Shown here: positions 1-17,778 of the stretch, in pieces
Position numbering within the stretch: position 1 is the stretch's first letter
Layout of the letters: every line of letters begins with the position of its first letter
Assembly: GCA_007449985.2 (NCBI GenBank)
Contig: VIIQ02000601.1
Location: 62,001-126,000, forward strand
DNA length: 64,000 nucleotides
From: Desmodesmus armatus
Taxonomy: Eukaryota > Chlorophyta > Chlorophyceae > Sphaeropleales > Scenedesmaceae
Reading direction: 5' to 3'
Translations under genes and position numbers: made by a program
The notes under the pieces: generated by a model
What the model was told of the DNA's origin: nothing
What the model saw: the letters and a program-made list of their open reading frames with translations, nothing else
Databases searched by the model: none

Positions 1-252
1 GGGGACGTTGCAAGTGTGCTGCGGGATGCCTTGGAAGCTTGTTTGCGACTGTCTGGACGCTTATTTTGTCCTTCTTTGTGGGCCTGGAGCTAACCTACCC
101 GTGTGCAAGGCATGCAAGGCTGATCGCAAACCAACTCAAACAAACGCACAACGCTCGGCTCTTGGCAATAGATTTGGTTGGCGTGTGACAGCTTGCGTGT
201 GTCGGAAGTCGACCGCTAGTTGAGCGGCAGCAGCAGCAACAGCAACAGGAGT

Positions 253-291
<39 letters not shown>

Positions 292-358
292 CAAGCGGCA
301 GCAACACCTTAGTAGCTGGCAGACACAGACACAGTCAGCTGCATCAGTGGCCTCCACC
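1..358 (+). promoter_or_regulatory. Upstream / 5' UTR region of RPF2
   Basis: No gene is recognised before the RPF2 start codon at 359. Small open frames here are not supported by similarity or codon pattern. The stretch probably holds the RPF2 promoter and 5' UTR and includes a long CAG/AGC run. No TATA-like box stands out. The upstream neighbour lies outside the window. Confidence 0.4.
227..290 (+). repeat. CAG/AGC trinucleotide run in RPF2 5' UTR
   Basis: An interrupted CAG repeat near 227-250 is followed by about twelve uninterrupted AGC units at 253-289. It sits 70-130 bp before the RPF2 ATG, so it is probably transcribed but untranslated. Such runs are common in this window, in coding exons and introns alike, and are likely slippage-prone. 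Confidence 0.85.
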
Positions 359-3177
359 ATGGTGGATGCAAAAGCAGGATCCTCCCTGCAGCCTCAGCCG
401 ACACACCTAGTGAAGGCCAAAACACGCAAAGGCAAACGCTACCTGGAGAAAAGAGGACCGAAGCTGGTAGGCATCTTTTTTTGTCATCTCACACGCATCA
501 ACAGCCGCCTTGCTGCACTCTGCAGTTGTGCAGTCGGCAGCCAGGCTGGGCTGTACTTCTTGAAAGTTTCTTGCAGGTGCTTGTTGCTCAGTCTGTGTCA
601 TGTGCCCCGCCCCTTTGTTCAGGTCGAGGATACCAAGCGTGCGCTGTTCCTGTATGGCAATGACGTCAGTCAGACTGTCAAGGAGGCTATGACAGACCTG
701 CACAAACTCAAAGGGGTAAGCCAGCTGCTGATGTAGAGCAGCTGCTGCGTGCAAATCAAGCCTCAGTGGCGATGCGTGCCTGACCGTGCATAGCAGCACG
801 CGGAAGGTGCTGCTCCCTGGCTATTGAATGGGCAGGTGGAGATGTCCAGTGTTTGAAAGTCGAGACACAGCAGCCAGCAGCAACTGCACCCATCAATCAC
901 CATGCCAACATCCCCCTGCAACAGAAGTCTGAATATCAACCCCCTGCACCCACTCCCAACCCTCCCTGCCCCTGCAGCTTGATGCCCACTCCTTCACCCG
1001 CAAAAACCCCAACGTCAAGCCCTTTGAGGCTGGGGGTGAGGCGCCGTTGGAGTTCTTCTGCAACAAGTCCAACTGCAGCGTGTTTGTGCTGGGCTCTCAC
1101 AGCAAGAAGCGGCCACACAATCTCACACTGGGCCGCCTGTATGACTTCCATTTGTATGACTGCCTTGAACTGGGAGTGGAGCACCACAGGCCTATCAAGG
1201 ACTTCAAGGGGGCTGGCACAGCACAAGTGGGGAACAAGGTGTGTTGCTAGGGGGCTGGGAGGCAGGCAGGCTCAGGCTGAGTCATGCCTTGCCACGGCGG
1301 CTGGCAGCAGCTGTAGCGGGAGCAAACACAAATTTACGTGCTGTTCAGGTCAGCCGCGCTGGGGCAAGCAGTGTACATGCGCTGCCTTGGCTGGAGTCTC
1401 CACACTGCCGGCTACTACCGCAGCAACCTCCTGCTTGGCAGGTTTCAACACCACTACCGTAGTCAACCCAATGCACTGCACTGACTAGCAGCAGGACGCT
1501 GACGGTCGCTGCCGGCATCATATCATACAGCCAGCCGGTGACTCATAACGGAGTCTGCACCAGTTGTGCTGAAGCACTGCAGCCCATAGCCTTCTGCACC
1601 TGCTGACCTGGCTGTGCGCTGACATGTCTTGTGTCTGCTGTGCGTGTTGTGCAGCCTGCCATCCTGTTTGTGGGTGACCGCTTTGAGAGCGAACCTGACT
1701 TCAAGCTGGCTAAGAGCATGCTGCTGGACATGTTCAGGGGCAAGCAGGTGGGTTACACTTGGTGACAATAACACGAAGTGAAGTACTTGTACCTGTTGAC
1801 AATAACACACTGTCAAGTACTGTCAAAAAGATAACACAGATGCAATTCTCTAGGGTGTGTCAGGCCAACCAGCAAGCTCTGGCTGCAGCTGCACCGTGCA
1901 GCACAGCGCGTTGCAGCATTGGCGTGGTCCAGCCTCGCTCCAGCAGAACTTCAACCTACACCATGATGCCTCTGGCATGGTCATAATCTGGGCACTGGTT
2001 GCTGCATGTGTGACGTCCAGGTGGAGAGCATAAACCTGGTCGGCCTGGACCGGGTGCTGGTGGCGTACGCAGCAGGCTCCAGTGACCGCAGCTTGCTGCT
2101 GCGGCAGTATCGCATCCAGTTCAAGAAGAGTGGTACAAGGGTGAGTGGCAGCGCTGGTGCTGACAGTCAGTGCACACAATGCAGGGCTGGGAAAGTAAGC
2201 ACCAGCTGCTAGTTTGGTTGCCGACAGTGGCCTTTTGCAGCCCCAGGAGCGGTTTGCTCAGGGGATTTTCGTGCAGCGGAGGCAATTCAAGCACGGCTTT
2301 CACTCCTGCGCCGTCTTTACGTGTCCAAGGGCGGTGATAGCCGCCTCTGCCTGGCGCAGAGATCAGCCTGAGCAGACTCAGCCGGTCAATTCGACTGTAT
2401 GGTCACAGCTACAGCAGCATGCATGCAGCTGGCAGGGAAGTGGCCAGATCTGCAGCACACAGCACACAGGCTGTCTTTGCGCACCTGTGCTGTCTCACGC
2501 AGCAGCCGTTCTGATGCGTCTTCCTTGGTGTTTGTGCAGGTGCCGCGTGTGGCGCTCACTGAGATGGGGCCGCAGCTGGACTGTGTGCTGCGCCGCACAC
2601 GGCTGCCTCCTGTGGACCTGGAAAAGGAGGCCCTCAAGCAGCCAAAGCTCACAAAGAAGAAGGTGGGAGTGGCCGTTCAGATCAGCAGCTGCAGTGTTCA
2701 GGGGTGCATGCATGTGCTGGGCTAGCACACCTCTTGCATTGCAGGTCCTGCTTGTGAAAGCAGCTCTGGGCTTGTGATTTGGCCATCCCGTCTAGTTTGC
2801 TTGTGATGCCTGGAGTTGTGTACTGGTGTGTCGGGACAGAGGTTAGGCAGGCAGGCGCTGCCTAGCGGTTGCGCCAGAGTTGTGCTGACCTTGGCTTGTG
2901 CTGTGTTTCTGGCCGTGCTTGTGTGTTTCAGGAGAAGAATGTGAGCGGCGACATGTTGAAGGGCAAGGTGGGGCGCATCTACATGCCGCGGCAAGAGGTG
3001 GACAAGATGGCGCTGGCGAAGCCCAAGGGTCTCAAGCGGGCGCGGCGGGAAGCAGCAGCAGAGGCCAAGGCTGCCAAGACAGCCAACGGCAGCAGCAGTG
3101 GTGCAGCAGCGGCAGACGGCGCAGCAGCAGAGCAGCCGTCAGCCAAGCGGCAACAACGGGGTGGAGGGACGGACTGA
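359..3177 (+). CDS. RPF2: Ribosome production factor 2 (Brix-domain protein)
   Basis: Seven exons: 359-466, 623-715, 978-1238, 1655-1747, 2021-2140, 2540-2662, 2932-3177. All junctions are phase 0 with GT-AG borders, giving 347 aa. Known role: RPF2 with RRS1 recruits the 5S RNP (5S rRNA, uL5, uL18) to pre-60S particles in the nucleolus. The N-terminus is basic (KAKTRKGKRYLEKRGPKL). The Brix domain fills roughly residues 30-250, with family-like segments such as LFLYGNDVSQTV, FVLGSHSKKRPHNLTLGRLYD and ILFVGDRFE. A basic and Ala/Ser-rich low-complexity tail follows from about residue 270. The start was chosen as the first ATG in the exon. The family is usually 300-350 aa, so the gene looks complete. 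CDC5 follows 600 bp downstream on the same strand. Confidence 0.95.
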
Positions 3178-3778
3178 GTGGGAGTGGGGTTGCAGCAGCG
3201 TGTATTATGGTCGTGCTGCCGTGGCAAGCTGTGCAGTCTGTGTTCACACAGAATCACACTCATGTGATCGCCGTCCAGGCTGATGATCTGATGATCTGGC
3301 CCCTTACCTGCATGGGCCCCTGTGGGCATTCGTGCTGTAACTGCATCAAGTGCTGTCGTGCGGATCAAAACATGTGGAGATGATCAATGGCAGCAACAGG
3401 CTGGCCAACGAACATACAAAAGGTTGGCAACTGTAAAAACTGTCTTTCATGAACCTGAGGCGCCCAGACTTGGACGAAGCTTGAATGTGTGGACTTCAAC
3501 ACCGTGTGTTAAGGACGATTCAGCTCTCCGGCCAGCATTCCAACGGGCATGTGCACACGTCCCCCCTGAAGTCTCTCAAGCACTTCTGTCCCGTCTGTGC
3601 CTCAGTTTCGCCATTTGTAGCGTGTATTGTTTGTTACCGAGAGCCCACGCTGTGTAATACAACATCAAGGGCGTCCCGGGCTTCAAGGCCAGGCCCAGAC
3701 AGCAGCAGCTGCTGCTGTCCCCAACCCGTCAGACCCCTGGTGCCCTGAGAGGCTGATCTAGTACAAAAGGCAGCCAAG
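3178..3778 (+). other. RPF2 3' UTR and CDC5 promoter
   Basis: A 600 bp gap between two genes on the same strand. TGTAA motifs at 3336-3340 and 3432-3436 are candidate poly(A) signals for RPF2. The remainder up to the CDC5 ATG at 3779 would hold the CDC5 promoter and 5' UTR. No coding potential is seen. Confidence 0.5.
3336..3340 (+). terminator. TGTAA poly(A) signal candidate for RPF2
   Basis: TGTAA lies 159 nt after the RPF2 stop codon. TGTAA is the predominant poly(A) signal in chlorophyte algae. A second TGTAA at 3432-3436 is an alternative. Confidence 0.45.
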
Positions 3779-10472
<6,694 letters not shown>

Positions 10473-11598
10473 CAGAAGAACCATCCCTGGCATGCCATCC
10501 TGGTTGATACGTGGGTGTCTGTTGTGTTTGAGGGGAACATGTTTGTTGTGTGGTGTGCCGGCGTGTTGCCGGTTGGTGGTCGGGTGTTTCGTTGTGTGCC
10601 TGTGTTTTCAGGCAGCTGTCTCCAACAGGGGCAACCACATGAGGTTGCCGATTCCTGGCAGCGGGCCGCACTGAGGAAACCCGCTGTGTGCCACTTAGGG
10701 CCTGACTCCCAGGTGGTTGCACAACACGGCATGGCAACTAACGCGCTATGTGCAAAGCTAGAAGTGCGAGCTGAAGTTGGGCTTTTTTTGCAGTCGGGGC
10801 TGGTTGGGATTGTGTGACGTCGGCAGATCGTCTGTGATTTTGGGCAGCATGCCGTAACGGCATGTTGGCATCATCGCAATCGTGAGTCATGCCATAACCT
10901 CTTGGTCAGAGTATGGTTGAGGCATGCTGTGGGTGGACTGCCAGCAAGTTTGTGTAGCATCCTGTGCCATATCACGGAGGCATCTGCACCACCGAGGCAC
11001 CAGGATGCTGACAAGGGAACGTGGGTAACCATTCAAGCTGTCGCCCAAAATTTGCCTCCACCCAAATGCACACATGGCACAGGATGGTGGACTTCCAAGA
11101 CATCGTCAGGCCGTGCAAACTTCTGTAAGTTTGTCTCAGTGAATACCTCTTAGTGCTGGAACAGAGTGGCCCAGTACAAGCTCTTAAGAGCAGTGACTGG
11201 AGCCCCTGCAGCATGCTGTTACTGGCACGGCAGCGCATGCAAGCAAATACGTCTGTGAATACAAGTAATTTGGAGCGTGGATGCACATCCAGGCTTGAAA
11301 CATGTCATCAGAGTGAAGTTCATGATCGGCCGATGATTTGATTAGACAACCCTCTGGTGCCCACGTCCCAGCACAGTGACTGATTAGCGGCATTAGATAG
11401 TGGTGAAACAGCGAACAGATTGTTAGGCTCAACCCTCCAAGACGAGTTGGCCTTATCAGGGCTCTCGCTGAGAAAGCCGCTGAGACAGCCGTGCGCCGTT
11501 GCCAACGATAGTTCTGCCATCCCTGTGCCCTTTCGGAGCAGCTGGAAGCACGTCAGAGCGTCCCCTGTGGCTCTCCTCGTGCACCTTTCCTCTGCACG
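10473..11598 (+). other. CDC5 3' UTR and intergenic region
   Basis: No recognisable gene. A TGTAA at 11124-11128 is the first clear poly(A) signal candidate after CDC5. The segment from about 11150 to 11598 would hold the promoter of the small gene that starts at 11599. Confidence 0.4.
10612..10817 (+). other. Possible alternative last exon of CDC5
   Basis: A good acceptor (TGTTTTCAG) at 10611 is followed by a frame open to a stop at 10817. A GT donor at 10459 inside the terminal CDC5 exon has the matching phase 1. Splicing would replace the last few residues and add about 68 residues that I do not recognise. The CDC5 family normally ends soon after the coiled coil, so the unspliced stop at 10472 is preferred. 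Confidence 0.2.
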
Positions 11599-12369
11599 AT
11601 GAGTTTGCAGCCACAGCAAAGCCAGTTTGCAGGTAAGAATGACGGTGAGACGGATGATTGACAACGTGTGCCCTCCCAGCGTTCAGTCCACCGTCCTGCA
11701 CAACGTCTCTCCTGGAAAAGTGTGCAGTCCCCCACCAGTTCTGCCTGGTGTGTACTCTGTAGCCTGCCCCAGGAGCATTTATTCGTTCGTTCTTGTGATG
11801 TTTCGAGCGCATTCTGACTTGCGCCTGTTGTGGCTTCCTTCACTTGCTCCTGTCCCGCTACAGTGTCGATGCCGCAAGCCATCTCCCCGTTCGATTCAGT
11901 GTCGGAAATGACCAACGTGCCTGGTCCTTGCTTTGCGCACGGACAGCAGCAGCGCCTGGTCACCTGCCCTGGTCACCATGAACAGCATATGCAGTTGGGA
12001 CCTGACATGCAGCAGCTGCTCCAAGCAGAGCCGCTGGATCAGTACACGCAGCCAGCCTGCTCAGAAAGCCGTTCCCTGTTCAACAACCTCGTCAGCCAGC
12101 TCAGCATGGCTGCATGTGAGGTGCAACTGGACCAGATGTCACTGCGCACTTCCAGCAGCATCAGCGCTGCAAGCAGCAGCACTGCAAGCAGCTTCAGTGC
12201 CAGCAGCAGGCACAACAGCATCTCGGGCCCCAGTGTAACAAGCAGCAGGCCTGACAGCATGGGCAGCGCCGGCAGCCCCCTCAGCGATGATGCTTTCCAG
12301 CAGCTGCTGTATCAGTTGCTGCATGAGGAGTGGGCGGCACAAGGACCCCCTCAGCACCCCAGTCAGTGA
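11599..12369 (+). CDS. Unrecognised two-exon gene, Ser-rich 179 aa protein
   Basis: Exon 1, 11599-11632, encodes MSLQPQQSQFA plus one base. A GTAAGA donor joins an acceptor after TCCCGCTACAG, and exon 2 runs 11864-12369. Phase 1 closes, giving 179 aa. I do not recognise a family. The middle (about residues 95-150) is a low-complexity Ser/Ala/Thr run. Two short possibly helical segments, SLFNNLVSQLSMAACEVQLD and DDAFQQLLYQLLHEEWA, flank it. The single-frame openness, strong splice sites and non-repetitive ends favour a real gene, but it could also be the 3' part of a longer gene or a chance frame. It is followed by almost 5 kb of G+T-rich, non-coding-looking sequence on the same strand. Confidence 0.4.
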
Positions 12370-15070
12370 GGGTGTGGCAGCAACCTTGTGGGTGTATGCG
12401 TCCTTCTGAGCTGCATTTGCAGCATGCAGCAACAGCACATGTGCTATGTGCTGCAGTTGGTTTTTTTGTCCCTTGGCTGGGGCCCATCTCTTTGCCATGT
12501 GTTTCTCGGCGCCAGTGTAGAGTGTGCTGTGTTGTATCAGGTTTTGTGGGCGTATCTCTTGTGGTATTTGGCATCAGGGTGTCCAGGTTCCAAACATCAG
12601 CTCTGCCACTCACACTGGTGAGCGGTGCTGGCCTCGCTCCGGTCACGCTGCCTGTTGCCTGCGTGCATACCTTACAGCATGCAATGCTTTGCTTGCGCAT
12701 GCTTGTGCCTTTTCTGGGCCAACAGCCCATCGAGACATCTCTTGACCTGGGGTTGCCTACACACATGCGTGCAATGTTGGCTTGCACGCCACGTGTGAAC
12801 GCACGCGCAGTGTATCGCTCAGGGTGGTTGTGCTGCTGGCCAGCCAACTGCATGATTGTGTTGGTGTGTAGTATTGAACCCCGCGACATGCATGTGCGTG
12901 CTGGTGTACTAATGCATGTGCGTGCCAGTGTGTGCTGTGCTGTGGTGTCAATGCACCTGGGGTGGCTTGAACAGTGAACGGTCTACAGGGCCACCTCCTG
13001 CTGTACTGTCTTGAACCTGTCAGCAAGCACCAGTTGCTTCTGCTGTAGAGTGGAAGGAACACAGCTGGCAACAGCAGCATCTTGTGTGTTCATGTGGGCT
13101 CAGGTCTCTGTGCCTACCTTGTGACAGCTTGGTGGTGGATAGTACTCGGCAGTCTCGTGATGCAAGTTGTTGTCCTTTCTTCGGTTGCATGCTGTCTTTT
13201 TTTGTTGGATCCTGTGGTTCTGCAAACTCAGTGCTGCCGGCTGTCTCTGGTCGGTCTGAATAAGGCTAGGATTTGTAGCTTTTGGAGGTTCTGAGGCCTG
13301 TGACGTGAGCTTTGAAGGGGCTGCCTTGGAAAAGAAAGGCAGGGCTCCCTCTAGGATTGGGAAGACGCAGCCGCCAGCCTTGCCTGGCTCCGTTGAACAG
13401 CGGTTTGGATTTGTGGTATCTGAAAGGGGCACTACCAGAAGGGAAGTTGTCATCGTGCTCTTTGCTGATGAGCTACTGCCCGTCGTGTTGATCCTGTTGG
13501 TAGTCTGCTGCAGCTGCTTGCTTCAGACCCTCCATCGGCAGGTGGATGTTGTGTGCTTGCTGCTGCTTCTCGGTCCCCACCCATCACAGCGGGACTTGTT
13601 CAGACTTGTCAGCACAGGCTGGCCGTTGTTTTGCAGGCAGCCGCTATGGATATCAGTGCAATTTGTTGCGTCTGGAGCTGGTTGCTGGGCCTGGCAACAG
13701 TGAGCAGGCCGTCGGGGCCGTGCTTGATTGTGCATATACCGAGCGAGGCAGTGTGTTGGCGCACAGCGGTGGCGGGCCTGGAAGCCTGCTAGCTGCATTG
13801 CGTATTGTGAGGTGTGGTTATGCTTGGGTTGCGCAGGTGGTTTGATGGTTTGGTGACCCATACATGCCTGCGTGCCTATCCAATGTGAGAGGCGAGGCTG
13901 GGAGCAAGGTGCCTGGGGCAGGTGTGAAAGCCCGCCAGTGCTAAAAGCGTAATTTGATTTATCGGAGCTTTGAGCTGCATACCACACAGAGGTGCTGGTG
14001 CTTTAAAGGGGTCGTGTGTGCTGTATGGACAGCACCTCTGCCACGTGTGGTTATGGGTGTGCATGTGAGAGCAGGCACCCGCCTGGGTTTTTTGTGTGCA
14101 TTGCAGTGGGCTGTGCTGTGCGCCTTTTTGCTGCTGCTGCGGTTGTGGATGCGGCTGGGGCATGTCGACACAATGTGAGTTTTGTCTGTTGGAAGGCTCG
14201 TCTCCACATTTACCCTCGTACATATGACGTTATTTTTGTTTCTGTCACTGCTAAGTACGTCCAAAAGACATTCTTTTGATATTTACCTTGGTATTGCGGG
14301 AGTCTCATGGTTTACTTCCACCTACTGGTAGGAGAAGTGCAGTAGAAAGCACAGAGGTGCTGCAGGCTGTATGGTGAAACAGAATGCCAGGCTGTGTGTG
14401 GTGTTGCAACAGGCGGGTGGGTGCTTTGATACTGTGCAGTATGTGCTTTCAAGTTGTGGGTGCACTTTGAGTGTGCGCTGACACTGCATCTGTGTAGTGC
14501 TTCTGGCTTGTTACTGATGCGGGAAAGCAGTCGGCCAGCTGGGATGAAAGAATGCCCCGTGGGTTGCATTCCTTTCCTTTGTTGGCCGTGGGATTTGGTC
14601 CACTTTTGGGCTGTGCCGTGAATAGGGCCCTGGCTGAAACTGGGTGAGTATGGTGCTAAATATTGGTGCGACACAGCTGTATGGTGTGCTCCTTTCCATG
14701 CGCGGTGTGCTTCTTTCCGTGCGCGCACCGAGTAAACAGCCGTGTCCCCTTCCTTCATCTGTTTTCCATGCACTTCTGCTTGGGCTGATGGTGTGTTTGT
14801 CAAGGTGTGCGGTGCTATCATACGGCGTGTGCACGTGCAGTGTGCTGACACATGAGTCGCAACTAGCAGATTTGTGCCTTGTGTGCCTCTGTGTGTGTAT
14901 TTTGAGGGGTAGCGACAGGAGGTTGGGAGCTTTGCAGAACAGGCTCCTGTCTTCTGAGCTTCCTCGCATATGTTTGAGCCCTATCCTGGCCAAGCACGCC
15001 CCCTTCCGTTGTGCTGGGGCAAGTCCCAGTATGTATGCTTGCGGTCTGCTGCTAGTGTGAAACAGTCTGA

Positions 15071-15420
15071 AAGGCCAAGGACAACATGCTACCCTGGCTC
15101 TGCTTTTTTCCTGGCGATCGTGTGAGCTGACCGGTTGGTCACAAGGATGCACATGTCATGTCGAATCAGGTCTGTCTGTGGTTGTGTGTGCCCCAGGCAT
15201 CACATGCTCTCAGCAGCTTTACAGTACAAGCTGCCGTCTTGCAAATCACTCTGTGTGTCTTGGACGCACGAGTCCAACCACCCTCCTACATGCTGCTGAT
15301 ATAGTTCTCAGCAAGGGTCGTCTGCTGCTGTTTTTAGCACTTGTTGCCTGCTGCTGGCAGCAGTGACCGGGGCGTCAGTTAAAGGGCCAGGGCAACATGC
15401 TTTCCTGGCTCTGCTTTTTG
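15071..15420 (+). repeat. Diverged direct repeat, ~310 bp period
   Basis: About 40 bp at 15071-15109 (GGCCAAGGACAACATGCTAC, then CCTGGCTCTGCTTTTT) recurs with a few changes at 15381-15420. Weaker similarity extends on both sides (TCTGCTGCT before, ACATGTC after). It looks like an old tandem duplication in non-coding sequence. Confidence 0.6.
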
Positions 15421-16351
15421 GCGGTCTTTGTGGTACGACCTGACAGTCGTAGGTACATGTCTTGCAGCTGTGGAATCACCAATAGCTGTTGTCAAGTGTG
15501 TCAATAGGCTGCTTGTTCCAGCTGCAGCACCACTACTAAATTGACCTTTGAGCACTGGTTGTCCCGTCTTTAGGGCTGTTTCCACAACCCTTCAAAGCCA
15601 CGTACTGGAGACAAGTCAGTACTCGCCCGAAGTCAGGGGTTGATACCCTACATGCACCTACCCGCTCTTACTCCCACGCAAATCGCTTGAGACTCCAGAG
15701 GTTTTGGGTAGTGCCTTGCTTGGCGAGTGGTCCTGCTCCTGGTGCTGTTTTGTTGTGTGCTAGTGTTGCTCAGGTACCATCTTGCTGTTGAAGTGTCAGT
15801 AGTGCGCAGCTGCAGTAGATCGGTAGACTATGCACATGGCAGGAGGTTCGGCCCACTGGGACACCCCCTGCTTTGTGAGGGTATTTTCAACACGCTGCAA
15901 GTTGTGTGGCAATCACAGCTGCAAAGCTTCCTCTCTCTCCTTTGTTGCCTTTCTCTCTGTCTTTCTTTCCTTTGTATTTGCTTAGCGGGAGCGGCACAAG
16001 TGCGGCTGGCCTTTGCTACTTGTGGCGGGTGCTTTCTTGTGCTTGGCGCTTTGTATTGCTGTGGGAGTAGTGTGCCTGCAAGTCAGGCAGGCTTTGCTGT
16101 TGTTGTGTTGCACTGTTAGAATAGCACTGTGCGATGTGTGTTGTGTGCATGCAGATAAGATCGGCCAGGAGCCATGCTTGTTTGTTGCTGTTCCGATATG
16201 CTGCAGTTTTCTGTTTGAAGGCACCAACTGGTGCACATTTGACTTGAGTGCTGGTGTTGCACCTGCCGGTTTCTGCAGCATCACGCCGGCGCCGGCTGCC
16301 ATGGAAGTTGGATTCAGGGGGGTCTCAGTACATGAGGGGCGTATGGAATTC

Positions 16352-16429
16352 AGTTCCTTGCTTTCTTTTCAGGGCACAGTTTCTTGCTTTCTTTTCAAGG
16401 CACAGTTCATTTCTTTCTTTTCAGGGCGC
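16352..16429 (+). repeat. 26 bp x 3 tandem repeat containing a splice-acceptor-like motif
   Basis: Three consecutive 26 bp units start at 16352, 16378 and 16404. Each carries TTGCTTTCTTTTCAGGGC or a close variant; the second unit reads CAAGG in place of CAGGG. Each unit therefore looks like a polypyrimidine tract followed by a 3' splice site. Confidence 0.85.
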
Positions 16430-17606
16430 AAGTGCGCAATGTCTGTGTCATGCTACATGTGCATTGGCAGTTACTGCACTTGGAGTAGTCTTGCATTCCC
16501 TGTTGTGCTCTGTTGCTGCTGCTTGTGCTAGTGCTGTTCCAGGAACACATTCAGTGATTCGATTCTGTCCACAGTGGTTGGTTGCGAACAGAACACGGAG
16601 TTTCTCTTTGTGAGTGTGCTTCCTTTCACGTCTTTGAGACGAAACAACCTTGAAGGTTGTTTGGTGGCCCTGTGTGACTGTCACAGGAAATGCTGACAAC
16701 AGCTGTGTACCTTGCAGGAAGGGGCAAAAGTGGCCGTATCAGTCAACAGCGTGGTGTGTGTGTGTGGTCTTGTAGCGGACCGAGGGTTCTTTAAGTAAGC
16801 CTCAGGTGCAATGGCACCTGGATGGACTCCCACAGTCCAGATTGAAGTGAAACCAAGTCTAGTACAGTACCTCTGGTGCAGCAGCTTTGAGACCGTGATG
16901 TGTTGACAGGGAAGCGTTCCATCTTGTGCGATAATGTGTGCCTTGCTTGCGCTGCTGCTGATACAGTATCCCAGCTGCTTCTGCATGGCCGTTCTCGCAG
17001 TTAATTTGGTGATGCTGCAGCTGGTGGCACCAAATTTACTTGCTTGCACTACCAGCTGGCCATGCCGTGTTTGTACAATACGGTGTTGTCGGCACCCAAG
17101 TGTTTGTGTGCGTGTCTTGCACCCTGAAATACATTATTGGACATGCATGTCCCACATGGTTGAATCGGTGTGCTGAGCAGCTGTGTATCGCCAGCAAGCA
17201 AGTGTTGAGCAGTCACAGGTGGAAGCTCAGTTTTGCAGGTTCAGCTGGAGCCACTGCAGTTGATTGTTGCAAGATTGGGTGCTTGTTCTGCACAGGGGGC
17301 AGTACACCACACGATGGATGAGTCAGTTGGCTTTGATTGTTGTAGTTGCAGTTGTTGAGAATTGGGTTGTACCTGCGTAACTTGAACTTTCAAGACTTAG
17401 AGAAAAAGAAGAAGAAGATGAACTTCTTGAAGAGGTATTGCTGTTAAGCAAGCCCAAATCCTGTGGTGCAACAGCCTCAAGCGATCGGGAGAGGCTTTCA
17501 GGCAATGCTTTGATGATACTATCATAGGGCTGAGCCCTGCATAGACATTGCTCCAACCAAATTTGATAGTGCAAGATCGACGTCACCGACATGCAGTCAG
17601 TCTCTG

Positions 17607-17777
17607 TGAGACAGTGCCCGGAACCGGGGAGGTAGCGTGATTTCCTGTGGAGACAATGGGAACACACAAGATGGTAACACAATGTACCTAGCACTGGGGT
17701 CCCCCACCGCCACCCCAGGCAACAAAAGCCTAACAAAGCAACCTCACAGTACAATAGAAGGCGTCCAGTCCAAAGCT
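17607..17777 (-). mobile_element. ~171 bp interspersed element, copy 1, with 13 bp direct repeats
   Basis: The element runs from TGAGACAGTGCCCGGAAC to GGCGTCCAGTCCAAAGCT. It is flanked by a perfect 13 bp direct repeat CAGTCAGTCTCTG at 17594-17606 and 17778-17790, as expected for a target-site duplication. A second copy in inverse orientation lies at 19429-19601. No terminal inverted repeats, tRNA-type promoter boxes or poly(A) tail are evident, so the class (MITE, SINE fragment or other) is open. Strand is arbitrary. Confidence 0.7.
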
Positions 17778-17778
17778 C

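Larger units (their letters stand above)
12370..17593 (+). other. Long G+T-rich region without recognisable gene
   Basis: More than 5 kb in which no frame shows similarity or splice-closed exons that I can support. To about 17.3 kb the + strand is strongly G+T-rich, like introns and UTRs of + strand genes in this window, so it may be a long 3' UTR or intron of a + strand transcript. After about 17.33 kb the + strand becomes C+A-rich, matching a - strand transcript. A frame at 13305-13703 and a Ser-rich - strand frame ending at 17323 were inspected but are unsupported. Confidence 0.35.

Noticed and set aside
13305..13703. 132-codon + strand frame in the G+T-rich region
   Set aside because: The first half looks mildly protein-like, but there is no recognisable similarity, no supporting splice structure and no neighbouring exon.
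17323..17560. Ser-rich - strand frame as last exon of the senescence-domain gene
   Set aside because: A plausible acceptor exists near 17548, but the frame does not start with the expected YG and is mostly low complexity.
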